DNA of 64,000 nucleotides, taken from contig JASSKH010000002.1 in assembly GCA_031763025.1 (NCBI GenBank), positions 11,897,468 through 11,961,467 on the forward strand, written 5' to 3'. The DNA comes from Macrocystis pyrifera. Its lineage: Eukaryota; Sar; Phaeophyceae; Laminariales; Laminariaceae. The position numbers and the translations under genes are program-made. How positions within the stretch are numbered: the first letter of the stretch is position 1; every line of letters begins with the position of its first letter. This document shows, piece by piece, positions 12,163-24,420 of the stretch. The notes beneath the pieces are model-generated. The model did not search any database. It saw only the letters and a program-made list of their open reading frames with translations, and was not told the origin of the DNA.

Positions 12163-12290
12163 ATACATTTAGTTTGGTTGGCTTTGGGTATTGCCCCAAT
12201 TGCAACATAACTGCAATTGGCGTCAAAGCCCAAAGCCAACTAAAACTGCAATTGGCGTCATAGCCCAAAGCTAACCAAACTAAATGTATT
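12163..12290. repeat. Terminal hairpin of the duplicated unit
   Basis: AAATACATTTAGTTTGGTTG is followed after a short spacer by its near-perfect inverse, CAACCAAACTAAATGTATTT in consensus form. The spacer itself contains repeated TTGGCGTCA words. Related hairpins or half-hairpins occur at 53085-53170 and 49250-49275, always next to the 'ccttcggagtgggtattcc' end. It could be a structural terminus of a transposable unit. Confidence 0.75.
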
Positions 12291-12464
12291 TGTACAAGAA
12301 ACGACGGAATACCCACTCCGAAGGAAAGCCTTGTATTTACCTATTTTTACTGACCATATTTGGTCTTATTTACTATGGTCCCCCGTACTACCTGTAGTAC
12401 TGTTTGTTGTAGTCCCAGTACAAAAAAAGTCAAAAGCGATTTTTTTTTTTTTTATAAATTTTGA

Positions 12465-12545
12465 AATACGTCAGCTGTGAGTTCGACTGATTAAATAGTT
12501 GATACTCAACTTTGCAAGCTGCGTAATACGCCTCGTCTATGTTCC
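12465..12545. repeat. Dispersed small repeat (TACGTCAGCTGTGAG family)
   Basis: The segment has TACGTCAGCTGTGAGTTCGA, then TAGTTGATAC, then GCAAGCTGCGTAATACGCCT. Partial or complete relatives occur at 20500-20525 with 20885-20965, at 29543-29625 and at 30205-30250. This is probably a MITE-like or solo-repeat family. Confidence 0.65.
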
Positions 12546-15500
12546 ATTTTTACCTAATTTTACAATTATTGTGATAAACCGAGCGCGCGTATTCTATATG
12601 TGATTCCTTGTCAAAGATATAGGCCAGCGGCTCCCCTGGATGCTGCCCGGGTCAACAGGACAATTTTAACTAATCATTCTGCGCACTGATAACTAAAAAA
12701 AAAAAAGTGGATGGTGCGAGTCGAACCTCGGAAACGAAAATGTTATCCAGTATAAACGTATACGCTAGAACAGTGCTCGTACAATTGGCACGTCGTGTTT
12801 TTTACGCAATCTAGAACACTTTGCACGATTTCCTACAGCAGTAGAGTAGCTTGTACAGGTACGACCGCTTATTCAGCAGCACTGCTATAAAATGCCACGC
12901 GAGGAACGTACGTGTACTGATCCTCTTTCAGCTGGCTCTAGGATTTATCGGTCAGCAATGTAGGACACACCGCAATTAGAACTACTGTACTGCTGTAAGT
13001 ATGTTTTGTACGAACGCTGCTGTACGAATGAGCCGAAGTACGATCATCCATATGCGCAAGGTGTGCCCACTGATGCTGCTGCAGCAGGGTTGGTTGTGGT
13101 GCTGTAGGAAGCTGGAGGTAAGCACGCTCTGTGCGCTGCTGTGGGTATTGTTCTCTAGGAGGTGGTCCGTGCTCCGTGCAACAACACAAAAAAAATGTAG
13201 GGATATTATACGTCATCCTGGGTACATACGGATAAAAAAAAATATGGCAGACGATGGAATGCCGACGGCAGGCTCCGACAAACACAACCAACCACAGCAA
13301 CACTGCGCTGCGTGTGGGCGGCAGCGTTGGAACGATGGGATCTGTGCATGTTGTCTGTTGTGTACCTGGTATATGGCCGAGCTGTGTGCTCACAGCTCAT
13401 GAGAGCGGGGGGGGGAGAGAAAACATAGAGCATGCGTACAGATACGTACGTACGTACAAAATAAGGCATCTCGTACTGAAACCAGGGAAATCGTCTTATC
13501 CACTCCCGCCGGAAAAAAAACTTTGGGCGCCCGCCACGTGCTTCAGAGTGCACGGATCGCACCGAGACCTCGACCAATGTGTCCGGCCGGGCTTCCTGTG
13601 TCCGAGCATTTGGTCTTGTGCCGAAAAGTGCTTTGTACGAAGAGAAGAGTTGGCTAAAGTACGAAAATTTGACAAATATACGTATACATATAGGGCCGAT
13701 ACGCCGATACGGAGATTTTGCGGCGTAACTTGTGCTGTTTTGCGAATTTTTAGACGCCGTGTTTTACATCGGATTCGCGCTTATCACTGGAACTCCCAAA
13801 TCCGAGGTTTTTGAAAAACGAGGCGGCACGCCCATGGTCTTACCTGGAGTCCCATAGTACAGACCAATCAACGTTCAATTTTTATTTTCTTGACCGATAA
13901 CAGCAACACAAAAAAAAAAGCCTGTGGAGGGTGTTCCCATAGTACACCCCATAGTACCGGAGGGATGTGACCAATCGAGAGCATTACGGAGAGTATGTGG
14001 CGGTGGAACCCATCATCCCGTCCGTCGTCCACGCTCTGTTTGCACCGCATTTGTTCCAAAAGTGGTCAACTCGAGAGGACGACCGTCTCAGCTGTAGTGC
14101 TGTAGCGCCGCCAGAGGGATGTAGGAACCGAATTGCCGGTTTGCAGTTGCACAAAGGTACAGCAGGGCTGGGTAAGCTACTGGTGATCGGGTTTTTTTTT
14201 TTTTTTATCTTCCCAGGATGGGTAATCAGCTGAGATGACGATAGAGATGGCCCTTGGCGGTCGCAGTATGTGAGCCTGCCACGTACGACAGGCAGGCGGA
14301 ACTTGGTCGCCGGGCGGGGAGACTGCTCCAATGGAGCGCCATCAGCTTGCCTCCAGGACCGATACAACGGAGGAGACGTCTATACACCAGGTGCCTGTTT
14401 CTGTAGTGTCGTCTTGTTGTACATGAGTGGCGATGAATGCAGAGTATGTACGTCGAGCACTGCTGCTGCTGCTGTAGACGTTTCCTCCGACCTACCAGGT
14501 ACCAGGTAGCAGTAGGTACCTGGTACTGCTGTACGGACTCTACCTCTTGGTGCGCTACTACTTGGGCAGGATCGACCCCTATTGCCTGCACCCTACAAGC
14601 TTCGCCTATTTCTCAGGTACTCGCACCTTCCCCCACAGCAGCAGCAGCAGCTGCGTGTTGTTGTAGCCATGCCTGGTACTGATGTACAGCTAGAATTTGC
14701 CACCCGGTACCGTTCTGAGCGGATAATATAGGTAGCGTGTACACATTAATATGGGTACGAAAAATTCCTTATACTTCCGTCCAGAGTGGGATGTAGAGTT
14801 ACAGCCCTGTCGTACTACAGCAGTAGCATTAATAGGCGTGAGAACTGCCTGCGAGGCACCTCTTGGCCTCATCGCTACACGCTCCCGGCTGTGCACCGGT
14901 TTAGACTAGCGCAGCAGTCCATCCAACACATATCGTAGTTATTGAGCACCACACAGGTTATATATGTACCTACAGCAGCAGCACTGACAGGAGCAGTGAT
15001 CGGTACCATTTTCGCGCTGTGCTTTTTGGTATGATTAGTCGAACGATGAGTGGCGTTTGAAATCATGTTGAGAGCAATGCGGAGGGGTGGTGGTACTGGC
15101 AGTACTGCTGGCACTGACGATGTAACAACTTTTGTTCGTTTTTCTCTTGGCATTCGCGCCTCTCTTTCACTCTAGAAAGAGTGCAACACCAGGCGGTATG
15201 CTGACACCAGAGAAAACAACTACAGTACGCGGCAGAAGTTTATAGCTTCAGGCTCGAATTTTTGACAAAGATAAGCTTGTGGCATTATTAATACTGGAAG
15301 TTGAGTAGGACACACCCCATCTTACATGAAGAGAAATAGAGCATGACCCGAAATAAGAAAATAAGATATGCTAAAGTGGTGTCGCACACTTGCAACATAC
15401 GCGTTGTGTTTGTCGTGTGATTGTCTTGCACGCAGCCGAAAGTGGTGCCCTTGCAGCGGTGGCGACGGCGGAGAGAGACCAGGAAGAACAACACAGGCGT

Positions 15501-18450
15501 TGCTTGCTGAGGGAGTCAATTCACTGACGGAAGACTACAAACCAATCAGTAGTAAGCAATAGTCGTGCATGAGAGTCGGCGCAAGGACAGGCCCGCCGGG
15601 TGAGGGTGGTGAGGGTTGTACACTCAACCCCATGGCAAGACCCAAGTCCGGAACCGCACGCCGTGGTGAAAACGCCAACTGCGAAGGTGCTCGTCTTGCC
15701 GGACAGGAAAGGACACTACACCTGCCCGGCGCGGCGAGTGAGCTACGAGCGACGGAGATGGGGCAGAGGGAACTCGCCTCGCCGCCGGATTCACTTCCTG
15801 GGCGAAACACTCCACGGTGCCGTAGCTCTCAGCGCTGAACCCACACTAGTCGTCGCAGGTGTGGAGGTGGGGCGAGGGGGGGGGGGGGCAGGCGTGCACG
15901 ATGGGTGAATCCCGAACGGCGACGGAGAGCAAGGGCCCATTGTGTTAACGCGAACGCCGGCGTTTTCCATGGAGAGGGTAGGGAGGAAATCTCGATTCAG
16001 GTGAGCAGCACTGGGACTAAGTAGTAGTCACCGGTACTTCTCTTCGTCGCCGTTTTTGCGCACTTGTACCAAGCTTTGAGGGTAAATTAGCAGTTTGATT
16101 TTACCCCAACGTCCACCTACTTGTTCGTGGTGACTGACGCTGCACACGACCTCTGTGAGCTATAAGCCTACCGTTGTGTCTTTTCGTGCAGTGCCAAAGC
16201 AGTAGGTAGGGTACGGCAGGTCGTGCCGTTTATGAATCAGCAGTACCGGCGATATGAGTGTAGTTTTTGTTGTACTGAGTGCCGTGTTATATGTACCGTG
16301 ACTCTTGTTTCCCCTGCCACCGCCGTCGGCCGGAATGTGCATGCGCCTAGAGGTTTCCATGCGATTCAGTATCCTACTTTGCCACGGCGCCGGCAGTAGT
16401 TTGCATGTTTTAGGATTGGCGAACACCAGGTAACTGTTTTGTAAACTTCCTTGCAGAAGACTTCGCGGAAGAGACCTTTTGCCATAACCCTTCGCGGTAA
16501 TGAAACAGCCCCTCCACCAGTAGGGCGGGCGCCAAGACGATGTAGACATAACACTGGAATGGGACGGGTGTCGCTATGTTCACACGTGCCGGAGGATAGC
16601 TGCACTGGTGCGAAACTGAAGGAGAACGATGTCGTCGCGGATATGGAAGCGGTTAAGAACGTCGTTGTCCCCAGTTTGGGCAACAGGGCCGGCCACCTCC
16701 AGGCGTACTGTTAAAACAGCAAGTGAATCCCAGCCCGTTTTCGTGTTTTAAAGTTTCGGATGCTCGAGTGAGGGCCTGTACAATTCCAGTAATTTTCTTG
16801 CGGCATTTGGGCTAAATGACACGTCCTTCCCGCGTTCGACGTCTCACGGGTGGTAACGCAGGCATCACGGTCACATTAACGCTAGGGAACCGCCAAGGGC
16901 TGTTTGCGCAAAAGGTGCACCCCTCAAGACCAATTGCCGCGCTTTCGTCGGTGGTGAAGGCCCCGCAAGTACCACTCGTGGCAAAGGCTTTGCTTGAATC
17001 GCTGATGTCCTTCAGGTGGAGCAGATAGTATGCAGAACATCAAACTGGCCGAGATCATTGGGGTGCAGAGGGTAGCTGTGCTGTCGTCAATGCCATCCAG
17101 ATTTTCGGGGGTTTGCCGGGGGGTATGATATGGTAGTAGGAGCATAGAAAGTTCATCATAATCACTTTTGGCAGCAGCACGAAGGTGGAAGGTGCATGAA
17201 GTGCTGTGCATCCGACGAGCTTTCCCGAGGCTTTCAAGCATCCGAAGACGAACGAAAATTGGAAATTCAGTGGGGAGTGCGAGTTGTATGCGCCCGAGAC
17301 GAAATGTGTCTGGCGGGCTGCAATTCTAGCCCACGATGATGGCGCACGTGGAGTGCGGGCGGCCAGAATAATACTGTGCAGATTAAGCCTTGTGGCGTAC
17401 GATGCGTGCAGCGTGTGCACTGTTTTTTTGTCTCGATATGCTTCAGGAATAGATTCTGCCACCGCCTGTAGGCGACGTTTTTACGCCGTTGATATTACGA
17501 GGATGGTTGTATTCTTGTGTTGGGGGGCATTCTTTTCATTACGTATGCTTCACGTGTCTTGATTATTCCGCAAGAAATGTAGCATGCTGTCCTTGCAAAC
17601 TACATCCGACACTTACGGGCGGAGCACAGCTTCTGAGAGCGGAATGCGTTTGAGATATACGCGAACAAGTTATTGGGTTCATATATTTCGGGGGGCTGTA
17701 GGAGCAGTGAGCGACGAAGAATGTTTCTGCGTGTTGCCCCCAACGAGGACTCACGAGCGTAATGGAAATACGTTTTGTTTGAGAACCTACTCGATTTAGG
17801 TGCAAGAAAAGATACGATGCGCACACCTGTAAACCCGGTGATGACTTCCCATGGGCACGTGCTTCCACCTGCACGCACTTAATAATTATTGACTTCACCC
17901 GGCCAGGCTAGCTGCTTACTCACGGTAAGTAAGTGCTCGTGGAATTATCATAGGCAAACTGAACCAGTCGCTGCAGAAAAACATCATCTGATCTATTGAA
18001 AACATCCAGAGGAAAGGCGAAAAGAAAGAAGTGTATCTAATAGATGGAGAACATCAATGTAAACGTACCCAGCATTTGTGTTGTGGACAAGTGTAAACAG
18101 ACCCAAAAGCTGTAGTACTCGTCTTGTCGGCCAGTACCACCAGTAGATAGATAGAGAAAGCGAGTTTGTCTGTTACATGCCGTAGGCCGTGTGCGTTCAC
18201 AGAAAACGAAGTCAAACTACAAACGAAATAGTCCCGCCCCCAAAACACCACCAAGACCATAGCAGCACTCCGACAGTGACCAACTCGAGACAATTTGTCC
18301 TGCGAAACAAGTTCCACGCGTTAGCCTACGACCGTCCGCTTCTGTAGATGTCGAGTGTGTGGAAGTCGGTCAGGCACAGCTCTCGCAATCAGTAATACAA
18401 AAACACAACTTTTTTAGTTACAGGCAGACGAAGCCTGTACCCACCGCTAT
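12546..18450. other. Long stretch with no recognised gene
   Basis: Many overlapping ORFs up to 186 codons are present (for example plus-strand 13254-13814 and minus-strand 17055-17462), but none shows a known motif or good coding signature. Notable sequence includes poly(A)/(T) runs (12420-12460, 13900, 14190-14206), GGTACCAGGTAC-type words near 14490-14530, and a minus-strand B-box-like GGTTCGACTC near 12725. Positions 16800-17460 show moderately gene-like composition on the minus strand. No function can be assigned. Confidence 0.4.
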
Positions 18451-18689
18451 AAGAAAAGAAAAAAATCGCCTATCGGCGAACAAAATCTTTTGTCGGTTTG
18501 CTCCCTCGTTTTTGGCGCTTCGCGCCAATTTAATTTAATTGCTGGCTCCAGGTAAGACCATGGGCGTGCGGCCAAACACGAAGCACACACCCTCGTCCTC
18601 GTCGCTCCACCAACCAGCAAACAGAGCTCCGCGCGCGCGACCACCGGCAAAGCCCCTTCCCCTACTGTGTTGGCGATGCCAGTTTCTGG

Positions 18690-19985
18690 AGATGCTAGCA
18701 ACAAGGTGCCACGCACGAATCTGACCGAAAAAACAGAGGCATCGTGTCATCGAACACCTCCTCAAGGGCAGCAACCACGGGGCCCTGCAGAAGGGGGACC
18801 TTGCCCAAACAGCGGAGATGTGGAGCTGTGGTGTGAAGCAGATCTCCCGCCTGTGGAAGCGCTACCAGCTGCAGGTGTCTGATGGTGTCTCGAACGTCGA
18901 CCTGCGCAACAAGCGCTTCGGAACCTCTGGGCGGAAAACTCGTCGATTTTGCGAAGCTAGACGAGGCTCTTCGCAAAGTTCCGCTGAAGAATCGCACAAC
19001 GCAGAGGGCTGTTGCTGCTGAGTTGGGCATCTCTCAGCAAGTTCTCCAGAGGAACTTCGACAAGATTGGTATTCGTGCGTCAAAGAGGTTCCTGAGGCTG
19101 TTGCTCACAGATGCAGCCAAGACCCGGAGGCTGCAGTGGGCGCTGTCCTGGATCCGCTCGAGCCCTGGTGGCTCCCGCAGGTTTGCTACTATGGACAACA
19201 TATACATGGTACGACGAAAAATGGTTTTATGTGAAGAAGCAGGGCCAGGTGTACTACCTCGCAGATGGCGAAGAAGCACCCATGCACAAGGTCCAACACA
19301 AATCTCACCTAAAGAAGGTGATGTTCCTTGCTGCTGTTGCGCGCCCACGCAGAAACACGGCAGAAAACCAGGCCTTCGACGGCAAAATCGCTATCGTTCT
19401 ATTCACCACGCAGGTGGCAGCCCGCCGAAACTGCAGGAACAGAGCTGCGGGGACCATGGTAACGACGATGGTGGAGATAACCAAGGAAGTCTGCAAGCAG
19501 AAGCTGCTGGACGATGTCTTCCCTGCCATCAAGGCCAAGTGGCCGGGTGGTCCCGCAGAGTTTTTTTTTTCCAGCAGGACAACGCGCCGTCTCACAACAT
19601 CGGCGATGACCCCGACATTGTGGCGGCGGGTACGGAGGGAGGGTGGAATATCAAGCTACTGAACCAGCCGCCCAACAGCCCTGACACAAACAACCTGGAC
19701 TTGGGCTTCTTTAACTCCATCCAGTCTCTCCAGGATCAGACAACCATCAACACGGTGGGCGAACTGATCGAGGAGGTGAAGCGGGTGTTCGAGACGCAGA
19801 CAGCCGATACCCTTGCCAGAGTGTGGATGACCTATCATGCCGTCCTCGAGCAAATCTTGCTGGCGAAGGGCGACAACGGGTTCAAGCTGCCGCACCTGCG
19901 CAAGGCGACCGCATCCTGTCGTGGTCAGCCGATCGAACGTGCTCTCCGTGTCAGCGACGCGACGTGGGATGCGGCACACGCTTGA
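18690..19985 (+). pseudogene. Tc1/mariner-type transposase relic
   Basis: This encodes a cut-and-paste DNA transposase, recognisable in pieces across three frames. Near 18740-18940 there is a helix-turn-helix region with KQISRLWKRYQ. It continues in another frame with LKNRTTQRAVAAELGISQ (about 18980-19040). The first catalytic Asp lies in YDEKWFY (near 19210), followed by KVMFLAAVARPR and FDGKIAI. After a T-run (19560-19570) the frame changes again to QQDNAPSH (second Asp) and NSPDTNNLDLGFFNSIQS (third Asp), a D...D...D arrangement of the mariner type. At least two frameshifts make it inactive. Terminal inverted repeats were not clearly located. This variant is, from memory, common in stramenopile genomes. 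Confidence 0.85.
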
Positions 19986-20299
19986 GGGGGGGGGGGGGGG
20001 CGCGGCACCGGTAGGGGGTACCGGTACCAAGTGGTTTTACCACTGTTGTTCGTGTGTCGTGCTTAGCAGGAGGCGACTGATGTAGCGGTAGATGGTCGCC
20101 TTACTACTGTACCGGTGTTGTTGCGCCCGTGTCGCAACGTGCACGCGGATAGAGTTAGCGGGGAGCGTGTTGGCGCGGGTCGCCGGTGACGCGCGTGTTA
20201 ATAAAAAGACCAAAAAAAAAAAATGCCTCATGGCAAAATTTTTCGGAAAAAAAAAAAATAAATAAACCGGGATGGTATCCAGGAATCCCCCGGCCACCC

Positions 20300-21580
20300 C
20301 GGGGATTTTTTAAACACACCCCCCCCCCCAATATGAGTTCTTAACCGTTTTCGTCTCTTTTTCCACCTGTATCGCCTATTTCGTGTGTTTCTAATACCGG
20401 CCCTATAGTTATTGTATTACGTTTCGGCCCTATGTTAAATGTCGGACTGGTATCATATCATACGTGATGCCTGGTATGATATTTTATAATTTTATGAAAT
20501 ACGTCAGCTGTGAGTTAGTTGATACCACTATTTCTTTTTCTTTTTCGGTTTGGTTTCTTCGTTGCTTCTCTTTCTTTATGGTGTATTTTTGGTTGCTGGC
20601 GTATGCATGTATGTTGTGTCGGCCGCACCTAGTGCGAAGGCATGGTATTCTGTAGGCTATTAATGCATTACGGTGTGTTGTCTCTGTGTCGTAGTCTGTG
20701 ACCACAGAGCTCGTATCTTCCTAGGGTGAAGAATCAGCACGGCACTGGGCTTGCTGGATGTCGACGAGTAGAAGAACGGTTTAATGTGAAGAACACACAC
20801 ACACCATGACCGGAAACATGGAGAATTTCATAATATAAAATTATTCAGTCTGAACGGCCCTTATATTTTGGGTCGAAGTGGTAGTCAAATTATTATACGC
20901 AAGCTGCGTATAATGCGTCTCGTCTATTTGTCCTCCCCGAATCCGGAAAATTAATAATTGTTGTGTATATCCTACTACGTTACTTGATTGACAAAAAAAG
21001 TTGTCCCTACCTGTGTTGATATTCATGTAAGTAAAAAGTACGCCAAAGTACCACAGGTAGCTTCTTTCTTGTACGTTATGTACTAGTAATTGGTGGTAAT
21101 GAGGCGCGGCCTCAGCAATACCTGCAGTAGTAATCTCTGCGATGCATCATGCAAAACATTTGTGCTGAACCAACACGAACGAACATCTAGTGCTGCTGAA
21201 CCTACTACCTATACGCCGTCGGTGGTGAATCTCATAACCGTAAATATTCTTGGCATCATATCCTGCTCTTGAAAAACACAGACAGCACAGCAGTACGGAC
21301 ACACCTGTAACAAATACCAGATACTGGATTTTGTCGTGTGTATCCGAAATCCGGCACAATAATTTGAACACGAAAAATATGTACTGCTGTGTGACCACAT
21401 AACTTATTACTTGTATTCGTATCGTATCTCTCGTAAATTCAAGAATGGGCACGGAATCTGAGTGGTTGTGCTGGATGTCGACGGGTGGAAAGAACAAGAA
21501 GACAAATAAACACACACCTGATATACCTGGTATTTTTTTCTTTTTCTGTTTTTCCAACAGCAAGTAGTGTTTTCTGGTTG
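20300..21580. other. Spacer with dispersed repeat fragments
   Basis: Contains halves of the TACGTCAGCTG repeat at 20500-20525 and 20885-20965, as if split by a 360-bp insertion. A pair of related stretches at about 20725-20815 and 21436-21520 share 'ctggatgtcgac', 'gaagaac' and 'acacacac'. The sequence near 21340-21380 resembles the minisatellite at 26735-27420. No gene recognised. Confidence 0.5.
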
Positions 21581-21586
21581 AAATTC

Positions 21587-21830
21587 TGTTCGTAGAGTCC
21601 AAGCCTGGATGCCCTGACCACCACGTGGTCTGATGAGTTGCTTTATAGTCGCTGTATTAGAGGACAGATTAGGGGAGAGAGAGCGGAGCCTAGCTCGTAG
21701 CTCGGAGCAGAGAACGGAGTGCTCAAACTCTCCTCGTGAACACACCACATAATTCATAATAACGCCTGCGAAGATATACGCAACCCTCTACAACTTGTAA
21801 CCGTCGCTGCTGGAACGATCCAAACGAACA
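21587..21830 (-). repeat. 3' LTR of the copia element
   Basis: 244 bp, nearly identical to 26489-26732; the few visible differences include GTGGTCTGATG against GTGGCCCGATG. Low divergence suggests a fairly recent insertion, although the internal genes are damaged. Confidence 0.93.
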
Positions 21831-22144
21831 CCCTCCCTGGCTCTTCACAGCAGTGACGAGATCGAAAAGACATTCAAGACTTGCTAGGACCTAAGAACAG
21901 CCAACGACAGTCCCGCAGGTGGAAACCCGGCCACCGGGTCAAAACCCCCTGTATAACACATATACTCCAAACCATTGCAGTTGAAACAACGGCCGCATTC
22001 CAAACGATGACCATGGCCAGAAAATAAAACGCCAAGCGGTGCCCTATTCCCCCATGCCCCTCAAAGTAGCGCAGGGTTGGCGACCTGACAAATTATTCCT
22101 CGCATCACTCAAACATGGTACTCATCGAATAATGCTCATACCCC

Positions 22145-24172
22145 TCACTCACCCTCCAAAGGCAGATTCAACAAGAACCTACGAAGAGACTTAAAAGGGG
22201 TCGCAGCAAGGGATTTCGTCAAAATATCCGCGTGCTGCTCTTCCGAAGCTACGAACTGAATGTCGATCTTCTTAGCACGAAGTAGCTCTCTGACAAAATG
22301 AAAACGCACGTCGATATGCTTACTCCGAGCAGAACTAAGAGGGTTTTCAGCCAACGCTATGGCCCCCTGGTTATCCTCGAAAACCCGGACACATGATCCG
22401 CTTAGCTCTGGACAGATAAACGACAACACCGCGCCCGTAAACAAAGCTTCCTTCACCCCTTCACCCAGGGCGACATACTCTGCTTCTGCTGTCGACAACG
22501 TAACACACCTCTGCGTGCTACTTGCCCAACTGACGGCCGCACCCCCTAGGGTAATTACCGTCCCCGATACCGAGCGCCTATCGTTCGACTTATCCGCATA
22601 ATCAGCATCACTATACGCAGTCAAATCCAAACCCGAGCCCCGTACAAAAGTCAATCCCATAAACCTGGTCCCGTGGAGGTAAGCCATAATCTTCAAAACT
22701 GCCTTCGAGTGCCTCTCCGTTGGATTGTGGGAGTGGCGTGCCACAGCACGCACAGCGTTCGAGATGTCCGGCCTCGTCATGGTCGACAGCCACATCAAGC
22801 TCCCCACAGCCTCTCTGTACGGCCAGTCTCCTCCAAGTTCGCCCTCCTCTCTTGGACTTAGTTCCACACCGGGGGTCGCGGGGATCTCAGAGGATGAGTT
22901 AACACCAAAACGATTCAGCATGCTCTCAATGAACGCCTTCTGCGTAATCTCCAATATCCCCAGTTCCCAGTCGCGTTTGAAAGCACAACCAGTGTACCAA
23001 GTCAGTTCGCCGAGGTTATTCGTGGGAAATTTCATAGCTAGCGCGGCATGGAAATCTCTACATGTCTCATCCGATCCTGCGATCACGATGGCATCTGCAT
23101 GAACGGCCATGATCAGTTCTACCTTGCCGTCCACAACCATGCGAAACACACACGGGTCAGACCTACACTGCTCCATTCCGTACTCTACCACGGTCTCTAC
23201 CAATAATCCGGCCCACTGCCGTCCGTTCTGCTTTAGACCATACAGTGATCTGTTTGGGCGGACGATCTTTCCTGACATGTCACCACACCCACCGGGCAGT
23301 TTCATGTATATCTCGGCGTCGAGTTTCGCGCGAACAAAAGCTTGTGCGACGTCTAGATGAAAAATCTTTGAACCATGTTTGTTTGCAACAGCCGCCAGAA
23401 TTTTAGCTGACGCTGACGAGGGAGTTGGTGCAAACGTTTGAAAATAATCTACATCCTGCACCTGGCTAAAACCCTTAGCTACAAGTCTGGCCTTTGTCTT
23501 TACTATCAAGCCATCCTTACCCGTCTTGTAAGTAAACACCCACTTCGCACCTACAGGTTTCTGCCCTTTTGGCGGTGTCGCGACTTCGTACGTACCGGTC
23601 GTTTTGTGACCGTCCAAGTCAATTTTCATGGCCTCGTGCCACGCCGCTTTGTATTGAGAACGCACTACATCTGCTACGGACTGTGGGGGCGGTTCTACGT
23701 CTTCCGGGAAACCACTCGGGATGCACACGCTCAACTCCCCCGTGTTCTCCACAGCAGGTCCTCCGGCCATCAAAGCCACTGCGTCCTCCGTCGTCCAAGA
23801 CGTACGATCCAGCATACTCCCAGGCTTCGTGCACGACTCGTACGCTGCCGCAAGCAGCGCGTCTGCGGCTCCTTCATCCTTCCTTACCTGGTGCACTTCA
23901 GGTTCACCCTCCAGGCGTTGGCTTTGACCCCGGGTCCGGCCCCGTACTGTCGGGGAGAGCCGGCCCCAGCTGCTGAGCTCGTGTGCTGTCCTCCCCGACA
24001 GGACCGCGGGGGGATCCTCACCGTTCCCTTGGACGGGTGTCGGAGGCTGACGCTGCGTCCGGGTCGCTTCCGGCCCTCCCTGCGGGGGCCGAGGAGGCGT
24101 CCATGGCGCCCGCTTGAGACGAATCCATCGTCTCGGCTCTTTCGGCCCTCCCTGCCGGGACCGAAGAGGCAT
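22145..24172 (-). CDS. Copia reverse transcriptase and RNase H
   Basis: The long open frame of 675 codons covers a linker, a copia-type reverse transcriptase and RNase H. RT landmarks are GAKWVFTYK, KARLVAKGFSQ, FHLDVAQAFV, SLYGLKQNGRQW and LGELTWYTGC. The catalytic box, normally YVDD-like, reads VHADAIVIAG here, so the second Asp is Ala (codon GCC, one change from GAC). RNase H shows YSDADYADK, TLSTAEAEYVAL and EDNQGAIALAE, with the acidic residues in place. A polyprotein C-terminus is expected in this position. The uninterrupted frame contrasts with the broken upstream part. Unless the RT change is a sequencing error, the enzyme is probably inactive. Confidence 0.9.
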   Translation of the reverse strand: MPLRSRQGGPKEPRRWIRLKRAPWTPPRPPQGGPEATRTQRQPPTPVQGNGEDPPAVLSGRTAHELSSWGRLSPTVRGRTRGQSQRLEGEPEVHQVRKDEGAADALLAAAYESCTKPGSMLDRTSWTTEDAVALMAGGPAVENTGELSVCIPSGFPEDVEPPPQSVADVVRSQYKAAWHEAMKIDLDGHKTTGTYEVATPPKGQKPVGAKWVFTYKTGKDGLIVKTKARLVAKGFSQVQDVDYFQTFAPTPSSASAKILAAVANKHGSKIFHLDVAQAFVRAKLDAEIYMKLPGGCGDMSGKIVRPNRSLYGLKQNGRQWAGLLVETVVEYGMEQCRSDPCVFRMVVDGKVELIMAVHADAIVIAGSDETCRDFHAALAMKFPTNNLGELTWYTGCAFKRDWELGILEITQKAFIESMLNRFGVNSSSEIPATPGVELSPREEGELGGDWPYREAVGSLMWLSTMTRPDISNAVRAVARHSHNPTERHSKAVLKIMAYLHGTRFMGLTFVRGSGLDLTAYSDADYADKSNDRRSVSGTVITLGGAAVSWASSTQRCVTLSTAEAEYVALGEGVKEALFTGAVLSFICPELSGSCVRVFEDNQGAIALAENPLSSARSKHIDVRFHFVRELLRAKKIDIQFVASEEQHADILTKSLAATPFKSLRRFLLNLPLEGE

Positions 24173-24420
24173 CCACGGCGCCCCCTTGAGACGAACCCAT
24201 CGTCTCGGCTGTTTCGGCCCTCCCTGCCGGAACCGAGGAGGCGTCCACGGCGCCCCCTTGAGACGAACGCATCGTTTTGGGTGTTTCGCCGCCGGCCTCG
24301 CCGGCGGCAGGTACCTGCTGTGCGCGCTCTAGCATAAACGCGTCCCGGTCGAAACCCCACGTCACGTCGAGGTCGTTCAAGTGAGCCAGACCGTCGTCCA
24401 GCTCATCCACCACCCCCCCC
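24018..24420 (-). repeat. Polyprotein linker with three 63-bp tandem repeats
   Basis: In the frame reading SSQGGAVDASSVPAGRAE the same roughly 21-residue unit occurs three times (about 24090-24285). The run of G at 24413-24422 (minus strand; C on plus) separates this frame from the integrase frame upstream, so the homopolymer is a frameshift site. Confidence 0.7.

Larger units (their letters stand above)
8318..12338 (+). repeat. Left arm of 4-kb inverted duplication
   Basis: This arm is present in reverse orientation at 49171-53035. Shared landmarks, in order, are: 'cgatttttgaggtcgttg' and 'cacttgctagctcttggca' (8335-8370 against about 52980-53012), the cysteine-rich exon, a 2-kb CTG-rich tract, a C-run near 11456 (G-run in the right arm), a second coding-like block, and a terminal hairpin ending in 'ccactccgaaggaaagc'. 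The right arm also carries a LINE insertion. The spacer between the arms is about 36.8 kb. Confidence 0.85.

Noticed and set aside
12700-12790. Possible minus-strand tRNA near GAGTCGAACCTCGG
   Set aside because: Only the T-arm-like B box is convincing; acceptor and anticodon stems do not form.
13254-13814. 186-codon plus-strand ORF
   Set aside because: No motif, no duplicated counterpart, and irregular composition; likely chance.
17055-17462. 135-codon minus-strand ORF and neighbours as a gene
   Set aside because: Moderately gene-like composition, but no recognised domain, no supported splice pattern and no second copy to compare.
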